NCBI GenBank assembly: GCA_946699065.1
Contig: CAMPDV010001711.1
Span: 1 to 64,000 of the forward strand
Source: Loxodes magnus
Lineage: Eukaryota > Ciliophora > Karyorelictea > Loxodida > Loxodidae
Direction: 5' to 3'
DNA length: 64,000 nucleotides
Below are positions 11,992 through 22,479 of the stretch, in pieces. The notes beneath the pieces were generated by a model. It was not told the origin of the DNA and made no database searches. It worked only from the letters and a program-made list of their open reading frames with translations. The translations under genes and the position numbers were made by a program. The stretch's first letter is position 1. Each line of letters starts with the position of its first letter.

Positions 11992-13526
11992 ATGGGTAGT
12001 CATTCAACTAAGTAAAAGAGGAGATAGGATTAAGAAAAATATTAAGTTAGATAGTAGGATTTTGAATCAATGCTAAGTAGTCAGTAAGATAATAAATAAA
12101 ACTTGCATTAAGAACATTATAATCCCAAAAATGATGATGCTAAGATTCCTAAAAATTATAATTCCTAGCTATCTACTTAGGTGGAATGCTTTGAATAAAA
12201 TAAATAAGTTAAATTAAAGGAAGAAATCCCATAAGACTAATTTTAAATAAAGTTAGCTGAAACTCTTAAAGTATATAGAGTTGAAAGTCCTTGTTATTAA
12301 ACTTTCAAGCAATAAGAAGTTGAGTGGGTTGCTAATTAGAAATACCGTGATTTATACAATGGATATATTATTAAAAAAACTATCATAAGACATGGCTTTG
12401 GAAATTACAACTGAGCAAATGGAGATAAATTCGAAAGGGAATGATATTAAGATTAAAGAGATGGATAAGGAATATATTGGTATAATGCTGAATCTTGAAA
12501 AGGAGATATTTATATTGGACATTATCGTAGAGGATAAAGAGAAGGTAAAGGAACTTATTTTTTTAAAGAAGAAAATATATATGAAGGGGAATGATTAGAC
12601 GGCGAAAGGAATTGATAAGGCATTTAAACATGAAAGAATGGCGATAAATTTGAAGGTCAATGAGTATTAGATAAAAGACAAGGAAAAGGAATTTTTATAT
12701 GAGGAAATGGCAAGTGAAAAGATGACAAATACATCGGGGAATACTTAAATAATTAAAGGCAAAGTAAAGGTATCTATTATTATAATAACGGAAGTGCCTA
12801 TGAAGGAGACTGAGTAAATGGATAATAAAGCGGATACGGGATCTATAAATGAAAAAACGGAGATTAATATGAAGGATAGTATGTAGATAGTAAAAGACAG
12901 GGAAAGGAACTTTTGTTTGGGAAAGAGATCCATGAAGTGGAGATAAATATGTTGGTGACTTTTTTAATGATAAAAGACATGGAAAAGGAACTTATACTTA
13001 CACAAAAGCCGATGTATACGAAGGTGACTGGAGAGATGGAAAATATGATGGATTTAGAGTGATAAAGTATAAAAATGGAGATAAATACGAAGGAGATTTT
13101 AAAGGTGATAAATAAAGCGGATATGGGGTATATACATGGATTAATGGGGATAAATATGAAGGATAATATGTTGAAAGAAAAATACATGGAAAAAGTACTT
13201 TCATATGAGGATCAGAATAGCATAAAGGAAATTAATATGTAGGAGATTTTTTCTACAATAGAAAACATAGCTAAGGTACTTATACTTATAGTAATGGAGA
13301 TGATTATGTAGGACAATGAAAAGATAATAAATAGCATGGTTAAGGAGTGCTAAAAAACAGTAATGGTGAAGAAAAGAGAGGAAAATTTGAAAATGATAAG
13401 AAATATGATTGTTATGACGAACATTAACGACTTGGAAATCCAGAATTAAAAAAACTTCTGACACAAACTCAAATAGAAATATTTCTAAGTCATTAAAAGA
13501 TTTTATGTTCGAAAATACCTCTCTGA
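11992..13526 (+). pseudogene. MORN-repeat protein with one frameshift
   Basis: ATG 11992 opens a Gln-rich N-terminal region of about 130 residues, followed by roughly 14 MORN units, each with the G-D-x-Y-E-G-x-W core (for example 12811, 13029). The Trp is usually TGA but TGG at 13029-13031, supporting TGA=Trp. MORN repeats bind membranes and scaffold cortical or flagellar structures in protists. The frame shifts by one base at about 12905 in a gggaaagg run: before it codons start at positions = 1 mod 3, after it at 0 mod 3. The repeats continue undamaged on both sides, so this is either a recent mutation or a sequence error. After the last repeat the frame enters the CCHC tail block and ends at TGA 13524-13526. 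A mobile-element-like sequence is fused to its 3' end. Confidence 0.85.
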
Positions 13527-14150
13527 TAAAGTAGGAAAATTAGAAAAATTAATAACGTCCTTGCTTGAGCAACAATATTAATCATCATGTGAAATAGGAA
13601 ACAAACTGGAACAAAGAATTTTTTAAATTTAATAATAAATTCAGGTAACGCCATTTTCGCTTTAACATAATCAATCAGATCCTATGGAAATAGAAAATGA
13701 AGCCTCAAATTAAAATAAACAGCAAAAATTAATTTAAAAGAACTAATAAATTTAAATTAAATAAATGTTACAAGAATAATAGTTTAAAAAAGAATAAAAT
13801 GTTACGTGTGCAATAAATAACACCAATTAAAATACTGTTACTAACTAAGCGAAATTATAAGAAAGAATAAATAAGATATTTTAAAAAAACTATTTAGGAT
13901 ATAACCAACATAAAGCGGAATAATTTATAGTAAAAAATTCTTTAATTCAAATCTTAATCCTTAGAGAAATAATTAGGAACGCTACATGCAAGATTAAAAC
14001 TATTCAGAATATTAAAGGATGATGAACTAATGAAGTGCTATACTGCCTATCTAAGCCTAGTAGGAATTCATGACAAATTAATGGAGACAAGTTGATAGAA
14101 TAGATCAGATGGCTGACTACTAAGGCTTTAACAAAGCATTCTAACTTTAA
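13404..14150 (+). repeat. CCHC-tail block, copy 1 (fused to the MORN gene)
   Basis: About 750 bp nearly identical to 35619-36372. In this copy the reading frame is broken, for example one base is missing near 13480 relative to the other copy. It still encodes pieces of a Gln-rich coiled coil and C-Y-V-C-N-K-Q-H-Q-L-K-Y-C, a CX2CX3HX4C zinc knuckle typical of retroelement nucleic-acid-binding proteins. The Trp (TGA) of copy 2 is Leu (TTA) here. The MORN frame runs straight into it. Confidence 0.75.
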
Positions 14151-14199
14151 CTTTAGCATTTTTATTAAAATTATTTCATCTATGATTATTATTTGAAAT

Positions 14200-14420
14200 A
14201 TGGAGGTTTCCATGTTTTATCGGGTGGAACCTCCGCAGGAACTAAGATATAAAAGGAAGCTCATCAGAGGTTGGAAAAATTATGTACCCATAATTGACTA
14301 TTTTTCCCTCTGCTTTGACTGATTATTGGGACCTGAAACGGAATGATCTTCGATATTGGCCGATATTCATCTGGAAATTTGACTTAGAGTGAAAAGTTAG
14401 AATATTTCTTAAGTTATCTT
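14200..14420 (+). other. GC-rich structured patch between the MORN tail and the LINE
   Basis: A local GC increase with strong self-pairing: ggaggtttcc (14202-14211) pairs with ggaacctcc (14226-14234), and cagagg (14265-14270) pairs with cctctg (14307-14312) enclosing a further stem. No ORF is convincing. It could be a 3' UTR of the CCHC element, a SINE relative or a structured RNA. 14421-14638 is plain AT-rich DNA. Confidence 0.4.
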
Positions 14421-14638
14421 GCTCTTATAAAAGATAGTTAAATTTAATTATTTTATTTTTAATTTATTATATTTTAACTTAATGCTATTTAAACATATTA
14501 TTTATAAATCTTACAAGCAGATGTACTATTAAATTATTTTTATCTAGTATAAATAATTAAATATAGACTCTTTGAAAGATAATAGCAAAATGTTTGGTAT
14601 AAGCTAATTTGAATCTTTTAGTATTAGATTTTAATACA

Positions 14639-14654
14639 AATATTTAAATCTCTA
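14639..14654. repeat. 5' target-site duplication of the LINE
   Basis: aatatttaaatctcta, identical to 21283-21298, directly before the A-run that precedes the LINE ATG. Confidence 0.85.
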
Positions 14655-17600
14655 AAAAAAAAAAAAATGGACATGTACAAAAATTCGCAAGATTTCTTTC
14701 TTAGCGACTCTTCTTTATCTAAAAATAAAGAAGCTGCTTTCTAAAACGATGAGCATAGGCAGATGCTCAACTACTTTTATGAAATAGACATGGAATCGCT
14801 GCAACTTAAATCCGTTGATAATATCATGAAATTACTAAGAAATTTGCTAAAGAGCTGCAGTTAATGCCAAATTAATAGATATCTTCGAATTCCACTAAGA
14901 CAGCTTGGTAATTCTTTAAAACGTGGACATTAATTGAAGACTAATCTCAAATATAGGAAATATACTTATAGGTAAAAAGACTAGCTTGTTACTTCAACCT
15001 CTACGATGGTATCTAAAATATCCAATATACAGTAAGATACTTTAGATACTTAGGATATTTAAGATATTTCTTTAACTAAAAACTAAAATTAAATTTAAAT
15101 ACAAAATTAATAAGAGACTATAAAAATTCAACAATTCAATACACAAAATAACATTAAAATTCAATAGCAGATTTCAATAGACATTTAAACTGATTACTAA
15201 GAGAAGTTTGATATTACATACTTAACTGATCTTGAGATTTAAAACGCGTAACTTTAAGAAAAAATTGCAAAATTAAAATATAAAATTTAAAGCAAGATAG
15301 AAGAGGCAAATACTTTTGAAAATTAAAGGCTAAGTGAAAGCAAAAATCTTAAATTTCGAATTTAAAAACTCATAACTAAAAATAATTCTCTGTAAGAAAA
15401 GCTAATACATATATATGAGTAACACAATAAAGAAACTTTAAACATTAAATCACAATATAAAATACACTTAGAATAATACCAAAATTATTTATTTAAAGCT
15501 CAAAAGTAAATTAAGAAAATCTAGAATAAAAATTAAATCTTAAGGTTTGATAATTAGTAGAAATAGTTAATGCTTTAGTCCAAATAATTTGTAAATAATG
15601 CTACAAATAAATAATAATCAATATAAACGAATACTGATCTTTCCTTAACTTAAATACAAGAATTGGAAACTTAGAGTTAACTTCTCACTTAGACTTAATA
15701 GCAGAGTATAGTAAAACAAGCTATGCTTAGTGAGGAGCTAATGAACATGACACTATCATTTAAACTACAAGATGAGGCAATACTTGCTTCCAAGTAAGAA
15801 GCTCAAAATATTATAAACAACTTGGTTACTCAAATTTAATTCATTCAAGCTGAATTGAGTAAATGTAATTTGAGACATAATGAAGTATAATAACATCTTA
15901 GGGAGGTAGAAACTCTTAACTAAAATCTCAAAGGTGAAAATTTTCATTTATTAAGCAAAATAGATCAGATCGACTAAAAGGTACATTCACTCACAATCAA
16001 TTGCCAGTAACAACAGGCTTAGTGTTAATTATTACAAAATGAGAATTATTAAATATCATAGGAACTGAGCTTTCAAAAAAATAAATATGCCAAATCAGTC
16101 AACAACATTTTTACATAAACAATCACTCCTCAGGCATAGAAGGAATAAACATATATTGAAATTCAATTCAGCAACTAAATTTCTCAAGCAACTATATCGA
16201 CTTTAGATTCAACTACTGGTACAGACTTATTATTCTTAGATCAATCTACCTAGTGCGACTTCGTTGAATTGAAGTATACAAAGTTGTAGAATTTATATGA
16301 TAAATTAAACAAATAATTTATCAATTAAGATATATAGAGTGTCTACTAAAGGCTTGTCTCGTGTTAATAAAAATAGTTTTGAGAAAAGGAAACACAAACC
16401 TGTTTAAAAATTAATAGCAAAGATGCTTGAACATGAACAGAAAAAGGGAAATTAATAAGCAATTATAGTTAGACAAGAACCATGGAGTTAAAGAATTAGG
16501 TTATTTAGACTTAAAATTCTATCAATGCTAAGGATGAAGGAACAATAACAGTAGTTACCAATCATTAGCTAGTTGCTTCTTAACAAGAACTATAAATCAC
16601 AAAATAGAATAATGGAAAATTGTAAGAGTAATATAATGAATTAAACGGATTATATGTTTAACTCATGCAGGATTATGAGCATCAAGTAGAATTGAAGCTA
16701 AATGTTTATGCATAAATTTCAGAAATATAGAGAAAATAATAAGTTGCTAAAACTCAATCTTACTTGAAAGAAATAAAATGAAACGCTTCAACATAAACAT
16801 TTTTAATTGGTTAAATTTAAGAAGATTAGCAGATTGAAATTTTAGAAAATTCAAATATCTAGACATCATATGTGATGAATTGGGATAGCCAAACAAAATT
16901 TGGAAAGAGAAGTTGAAGAGATGCCAAATTTAACCAAGACACTTTAAACTTAAAATAGTCAAAATTTGGGTTTAATGAAATAAATATTGAAGAGATTTTA
17001 AATAAATACGAATTCAAAGACGCCTAACTAATTCAATTTATAAGGTCCAATAAATGATGAAATTAGAATCTTTTCACTTTAGTAGGCAATAGATTTATAA
17101 CTTTATCTTGCAAACTAAACCATGCTACGTGTGATGGAAATGAAATAGATATAAAAATCGATAATAAATTGAGTGAAAAGTACGATTCATTGACATTATT
17201 CATTATAATAAGTTACAGGTAATATATCAAAAATTGCCCCAAATTGCTTAACATATAAATTCTTCAAAATGAGAAGATTCTCTGTATTTATGAGCCAGGA
17301 ATAAAAGGAGGAGTTTTGACTTCATCATAAGAAATTCATCGATTTATAAAAAACGGAAATTATATAGTTAAAACGCTGCTATAAACTGATTTTAGAATTA
17401 ACTATATTGTCCTTTAAAAATAACTAAGACTCAAAGGAGGTGTAGAGAACAATGAAGAATAACCATATTAATGCAAACAAGAATTTGGGAATTAAGAAAT
17501 AAAGATGCCTATCGATAAGCAAAGAGAGATAGGCATAATAAAGCTTGGACATATTAACATAAATGGAATTGGAAGCAAGCAATTAAACGTGGAGGAATTT

Positions 17601-20600
17601 ATAAGAAATAATGACTTAGACATTTTCTCAATTAATGAAACGTGATAAAAATAAGACTATCCTCCAATACTTATTAATGGATATAGGACCTATTTCAAGA
17701 ACTCAGGAAAAGGAGGAGGAGTTTGCTTAATTGTTAGAGATTAACTTAATAGCACGGAATAGAATAGCATATAACAATTAGCTCAAGAGAGGTTCGTTAC
17801 AATCAAACTAGATAATATATTCATAACATCTTGTTACATGCCAGATAACAGCAAGAGTGAAAATATAAAAGACGAAGCATATGAATATATAAATGTATTC
17901 CTTAATTCTTTTCCTGACAACTCACATATATTATTAGGAGATTTTAACGCTCTACTATAAGACTTTGGGGATAACCCTATTAACAACTATGACAATACAA
18001 ATAGATTCTAAGAATTCATTCTCTAAAACGATTTAGAAATAATAAACGATGCAAATATGAACACATGTTTACATAAAGGGAATAAAAATATGTATTGCAA
18101 CGATTATATTGTCATCAGTAATCACTTGAATATGAATTAATTTAGAAATTTTCAGGTTCATAATTATAGCTTATTTTCAGATCATATTCCATTCACAGTT
18201 GAATTTGTATACCATACTCATCTTCAGACTGAAAAAATAAAAGTGAGAAAGTACAAAATAAGTAGACTGTAGGATCCTATTGATAGATTTATCTATTAGA
18301 ATTCATTCAAAGATTAAGTAGAAGTATTCTTCCTAATTGATAGAGATAACTTAGAAGATTAATACACTTATATTAGAGACTGCATTTAGAACAATGCAGA
18401 TTAAGTTTTAGGCTCATTTATCCCAGACCCGAAGTATAATAGACTTCCTAAGGACCTCACATAAAAATATATCGAAGCAAAGAGAGCAAATTAATTGTAC
18501 AAAGAAACTTTAGCATATATAGGGAGGAATAACTAAGAAATCATTGATCTTCATTAAAGAGCGAACACATTATGAAAAAGCTTTTAGCATCATTTATGAA
18601 AATTTAAAAAACAAAAGGCCAAAAACAGATTCCTACTCCTCAATGAAACCACAAAAGATATGTTTTCTTAAGCAAAGAAAATACTTAACCCTAGACAAAG
18701 AAATTTGATGAACTTTAATAAGGAATTGAAGGACTAATTTGTAGAAGCATGGGAAAATTAGGTATTTAGCAAGCATTCGAATTTAACTAACTAATAGATT
18801 GAACTAAGTAACTAGAAAATAGATGCAATTTATGAAAATAACATAGAAATTCAAAATTAACCCTTTTCCTAATTATAAAATTTCGATCCTTTTACAATAG
18901 AAGAGATTATCTAACTTATAAGTCTAATTCCTAATGGTAAAGCAGCAGGGCCAGATGGAATAAAAGGAGAACTGCTAAAATATGCAGGATATTATCTAGC
19001 GTTGATGCTTCATTCTTTTATAAATAACATGCTTAGAATTGGAAGGATTCCTGAAGAGCTTAATACTTCTATCATAATCCCCATTTTCAAAAAAGGAAGT
19101 AAAGACGATTGAAAAAACTGACGCCCTATTTCCCTTATCAATACTATTTTGAAATTATATGATAAGGCCCTTACGAAGAGACTCTACTCAATAATTTATG
19201 AAAGACAGTTAATCCACTCAAGCTAAATGGGGTTTATGAAGAACAAATAAACCACCTAATAAATATGAGTGATCCAATAAATCATAGATCTTTATCGAAA
19301 ACAAGCGAAAGGAAAAACTAAACTGATTGCAACTTTAATTGACGTAGAGAAAATGTTTGATTCTATTGAAAGAAGAATTCTTTTTAAATAACTAAGAAGA
19401 GTCAAATTACCACTAGGTCTCATCTTGGCTTTAGAATCATTTTATAATAACTTAACTACTTCCTTTATTATAGACGGAACAAATTCTAAGAAATTGAAAT
19501 TTAGCAATGGAGTGATGTAAGGAAGTTCGCATGGACCTGTGCTTGCATTATTATACTATGACATTGTCATTAGACATATAGAAAACAAAGGAGAAATATT
19601 AGGATTCAGATGTGCTAATTTTAAGAATAGGTTCACTTGTAGAGGTTGAGCTGACGATTTAATCCTATTATCGAACTCATAAAAAAATATGTAGTCACTT
19701 ATTAATGAAGCAAACTCCATTTTCAATTAGACATTTCTTAAAATAAATGTCTCCAAATGCGAAACGTTATAGTTTTTAAAAAAGAAAAGCAAAGAAACAA
19801 AACTAGACTTAAAAATAGGAGACCAAGCAATAATTTAGAAACAGCAAGTCACATATTTAGGGGTGGTCCTTCACCAAAAGAAGAATCTAATTAACCATTG
19901 CAAATACGTTGCTGCAAACTATCTTTCAGCAATTAAAAAGGCAGTATTTGCATTATCAAGATATAGAAACGTAACACCTTGAAATTTCAAAATGCTTTGT
20001 AGACTGTTCACGCTTCCTAAAGCAGAATACGGTGGGGACTTAATACCTTGGACTGTGTAGTATGGAATAAATGGAATCTTGAACAGAATTGAAAAGAGCA
20101 TGAGATTAATAGCCAGAAAAGCCTTTTAATCAGCAGGAAATACGTTTAATGAATCATGCTTTGTAGACCTCAACTGGATGCCATTCAAACACATGATGGC
20201 TCTTAAGTATTTCAGGTTTTTCTTTAAGATTAGAAATGAAAGCTAAAATCAACCTTAATCATCTATTGGAATATTGTTTGAGAATAATTATAAAGAGGGA
20301 TATCAATATTATGATGAAGTTTAGAAACTGGCCTCATTTTATAAAATAGAAATTGATAATAAAGAGCACAATAACAACTTAATTTAATTCAGTAAATATG
20401 TGTAGGCATAAATATAAAAGACATATTTTGAATTAGCTCTTTCAAGATTCAGCAGAATGCCTACTGCATAAATATATACAGAACAATTTTAAAACCTAAG
20501 ATAATTCCCCAAAATAACATACACGAAATTAAACAAAAAATATTTGAAAGAAATAATTTGTATCTATAAGATTAGAAGCCAGTCTTACGCATTTCGAAAG

Positions 20601-21282
20601 ACTCTGAAAGATCGAAATTATATTATTGAAAACCCTTTTTGTATATGCGGAGAATATGACACTCTGCAACATGTAATGGAATGTATATATTACATTGATA
20701 TAAGAGAATGATTGGTCTCCAAAATTGGTTAATGTGATATTTTGAAACTAATAAGTTACGATTAACTATATATAAACTCTTTTCCTAAGAAAAAAATAGA
20801 AATGGTGGATGAATAAATAAAAATATTCATTCAAATGTTTATTAAAAGGAGACGAGAAATTCTATAACAAGAGAAAGAAGAAGAGCAATACGAGAAATAA
20901 TAAAAAGAAGCAAATCTAAGAATAGAAAATTTTAATGAAGAGAATGAAGAATAATAAAAACAAGAAAACAAAGAATAAGATGTCCAACAAAATTAGATGT
21001 AAAATGATGAGGAAGAAGAAGATTGGAACGAAGAGGAAAACGATAGCGAAGATGAAGAAGAAGAAGATTGACAACAGAAAATAGTAAAAAATGAAAGTTA
21101 GCTTGAAAATGAACAAGAAAGGAAATAATTAGAAGGAAAAAAAAACCTAAACTAGAAAATTAGTTCTGAAGAGCAATAAACTTGATATACAATAACATTT
21201 AAAAACAATATAATACCTTCAATTGGAAGAACATATTCTGAAAATTGAAGGTACCACAAATTTTTTTAGTTAAATTTAATTT
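14655..21282 (+). mobile_element. Apparently complete non-LTR retrotransposon (LINE)
   Basis: The element lies between two exact 16 bp repeats. It begins with a run of A only 12 bases upstream of its ATG and ends with an AT-rich tail (ttagttaaatttaattt) after the single long ORF. There is no separate upstream ORF inside the duplicated boundaries. Perfect target-site duplication and an uninterrupted ORF of about 6.6 kb imply a recent, possibly active insertion. A 5'-truncated relative lies at 40335-42460 and an inverse decayed one at 22450-27530. Confidence 0.88.
14667..21248 (+). CDS. LINE polyprotein: coiled coil, AP endonuclease, reverse transcriptase, zinc finger
   Basis: One frame without a shift from ATG 14667 to about codon 2193. 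Codons 1-940: Gln-rich coiled-coil protein with no recognised domain. 950-1190: APE-type endonuclease with G-H-I-N-I-N-G, N-E-T-W (W993 is TGA), G-D-F-N-A (D1092) and S-D-H-I-P-F (1171). About 1400-1770: reverse transcriptase with A-A-G-P-D-G-I, D-D-W-K-N-W-R-P-I-S (both W are TGA, 19110 and 19119), N-G-V-M-Q-G-S-S-H-G-P-V and the active site W-A-D-D (W1661 = TGA 19647), where most families have F or Y. C-I-C-G-E-Y-D-T-L-Q-H-V-M-E-C (1992-2006) is the C-terminal LINE zinc finger. A very acidic Glu/Asp tail follows. The end is uncertain: TGA 21246 is the likeliest stop, since only TAG/TAA follow before the element ends. Confidence 0.9.
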
Positions 21283-21298
21283 AATATTTAAATCTCTA
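21283..21298. repeat. 3' target-site duplication of the LINE
   Basis: Exact copy of aatatttaaatctcta at 14639-14654; it marks the right edge of the insertion. Confidence 0.85.
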
Positions 21299-21669
21299 TA
21301 TGAATAATTTATAGTTTAATAATTAATTACTGCTAAATTTAAAACTCCTGATCCTGGCTTTTTTATCTTTAAAGAATGATTCATAGTAAATATTTCTAAT
21401 ATTATAATAATCAGTTTCTTTTCCTGACTTTTAATTGTTTTCCCAATTTCCTTCTTACTTTTCATGATTTCTATAAATTTAAACTCCAAATCTTTTCTTT
21501 TATTATCTAGATATTCTCCTTAATAAGTTTCTTAATCTTAAATATTTTATTGTTATAAAAACTAGATTTAATAAGCACTTTAGATACTGATAACAATAAA
21601 TGCAGTTAAAATCAGTGGTGACAGTCTTTTCCTTTTTAAAGCATTTGGTAAAAATAAAGCAGCTTTCAT
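21299..21669 (-). pseudogene. Secreted or membrane-anchored protein ORF cut by the LINE insertion
   Basis: ATG at 21669 on the minus strand starts M-K-A-A-L-F-L-P, then a K-R-K-R stretch and a hydrophobic run (L-S-P-L-I-L-T-A-F-I-V-I-S) that looks like a signal peptide or anchor. It is followed by a Gln-rich and then a Lys-rich region with K-K-P-G-S-G-V-L-N-L-A near codon 115. No TGA interrupts it before it reaches the LINE target-site duplication at 21298. Across the insertion the left flank (below 14638) continues without an early TGA in the matching frame, so the LINE may have split this gene. The family is not recognised. Confidence 0.5.
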
Positions 21670-22450
21670 TTTAAAAGGTTGAATAAAAAGAATAAATTGA
21701 TATATTTAAAATTAACTTAAAGACAATAATTAAGTTATATTTTATATTGCTATACTGAAATATAAAATATGGATAAACAATAAAACTTAAATAATTAAAT
21801 ATTCTTATTTAATAAATTTAAATAAATGCTAGATTAATTCTAGTCGCTATTATTTATATTACAATCTAGAATTATTCCTTTCATTTATAATTTACATTAC
21901 ATTTTATACTTCATTATTTTAAGTTTAAAAAGATTATATTACTATTTTTAATTTTATTCTTTTATATATTCAAATTATTTCAACACTATATACTATTTAT
22001 TTTACCCCATTAAATTATCATTAATTTAACTTCTTTTTTTAATTTACTTTATATCATTCATTTTTTAAATTATACTCAGTATAAATTAATTGCTATTTAA
22101 TTATTTTTTATCTTAGAATATTATATTTCTCTTAATTTTGAGGTTTTAATCTTATTATCTTATTTATTAAAAAGTAATTAAAGAAAATAAATTTATTATT
22201 TCTACATTATATTTGTTTTATCAAAATCTTAAATTAATAACTTATTAAAGATATATTTAATTAAGAAAAATATGATATTAAGTTAGATATTATAATATTT
22301 TTTAATTAAGTTTAAGTTACTCATTAACCACAAAATTTACTTTAACTAATTTTAATTATTTCGTTTTTTTATATTTTAGAGAATTTTCCTGCTTAAGTGT
22401 TTTATTCAAAGTTCTATTATTTCTTAGAAGCTATTTTATAGTTATATTTT
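21670..22450. other. AT-rich intergenic stretch
   Basis: Long AT-rich sequence without recognised motifs; it separates the minus-strand ORF start at 21669 from the tail of the inverse LINE. Confidence 0.4.
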
Positions 22451-22479
22451 AATAAAATGAAGTTACTGATATGAATCAG

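Noticed and set aside
12392..12598. 68-codon ORF overlapping the MORN gene
   Set aside because: It is another frame of the MORN repeats; the real frame shows the Y-E-G-x-W pattern.
12745..13464. Hydrophobic minus-strand ORFs opposite the MORN gene
   Set aside because: They are the antisense of a regular repeat and have no independent support.
20916..21116. Phe/Ile/Leu-rich minus-strand ORF
   Set aside because: It is the antisense of the acidic Glu/Asp tail of the LINE polyprotein.
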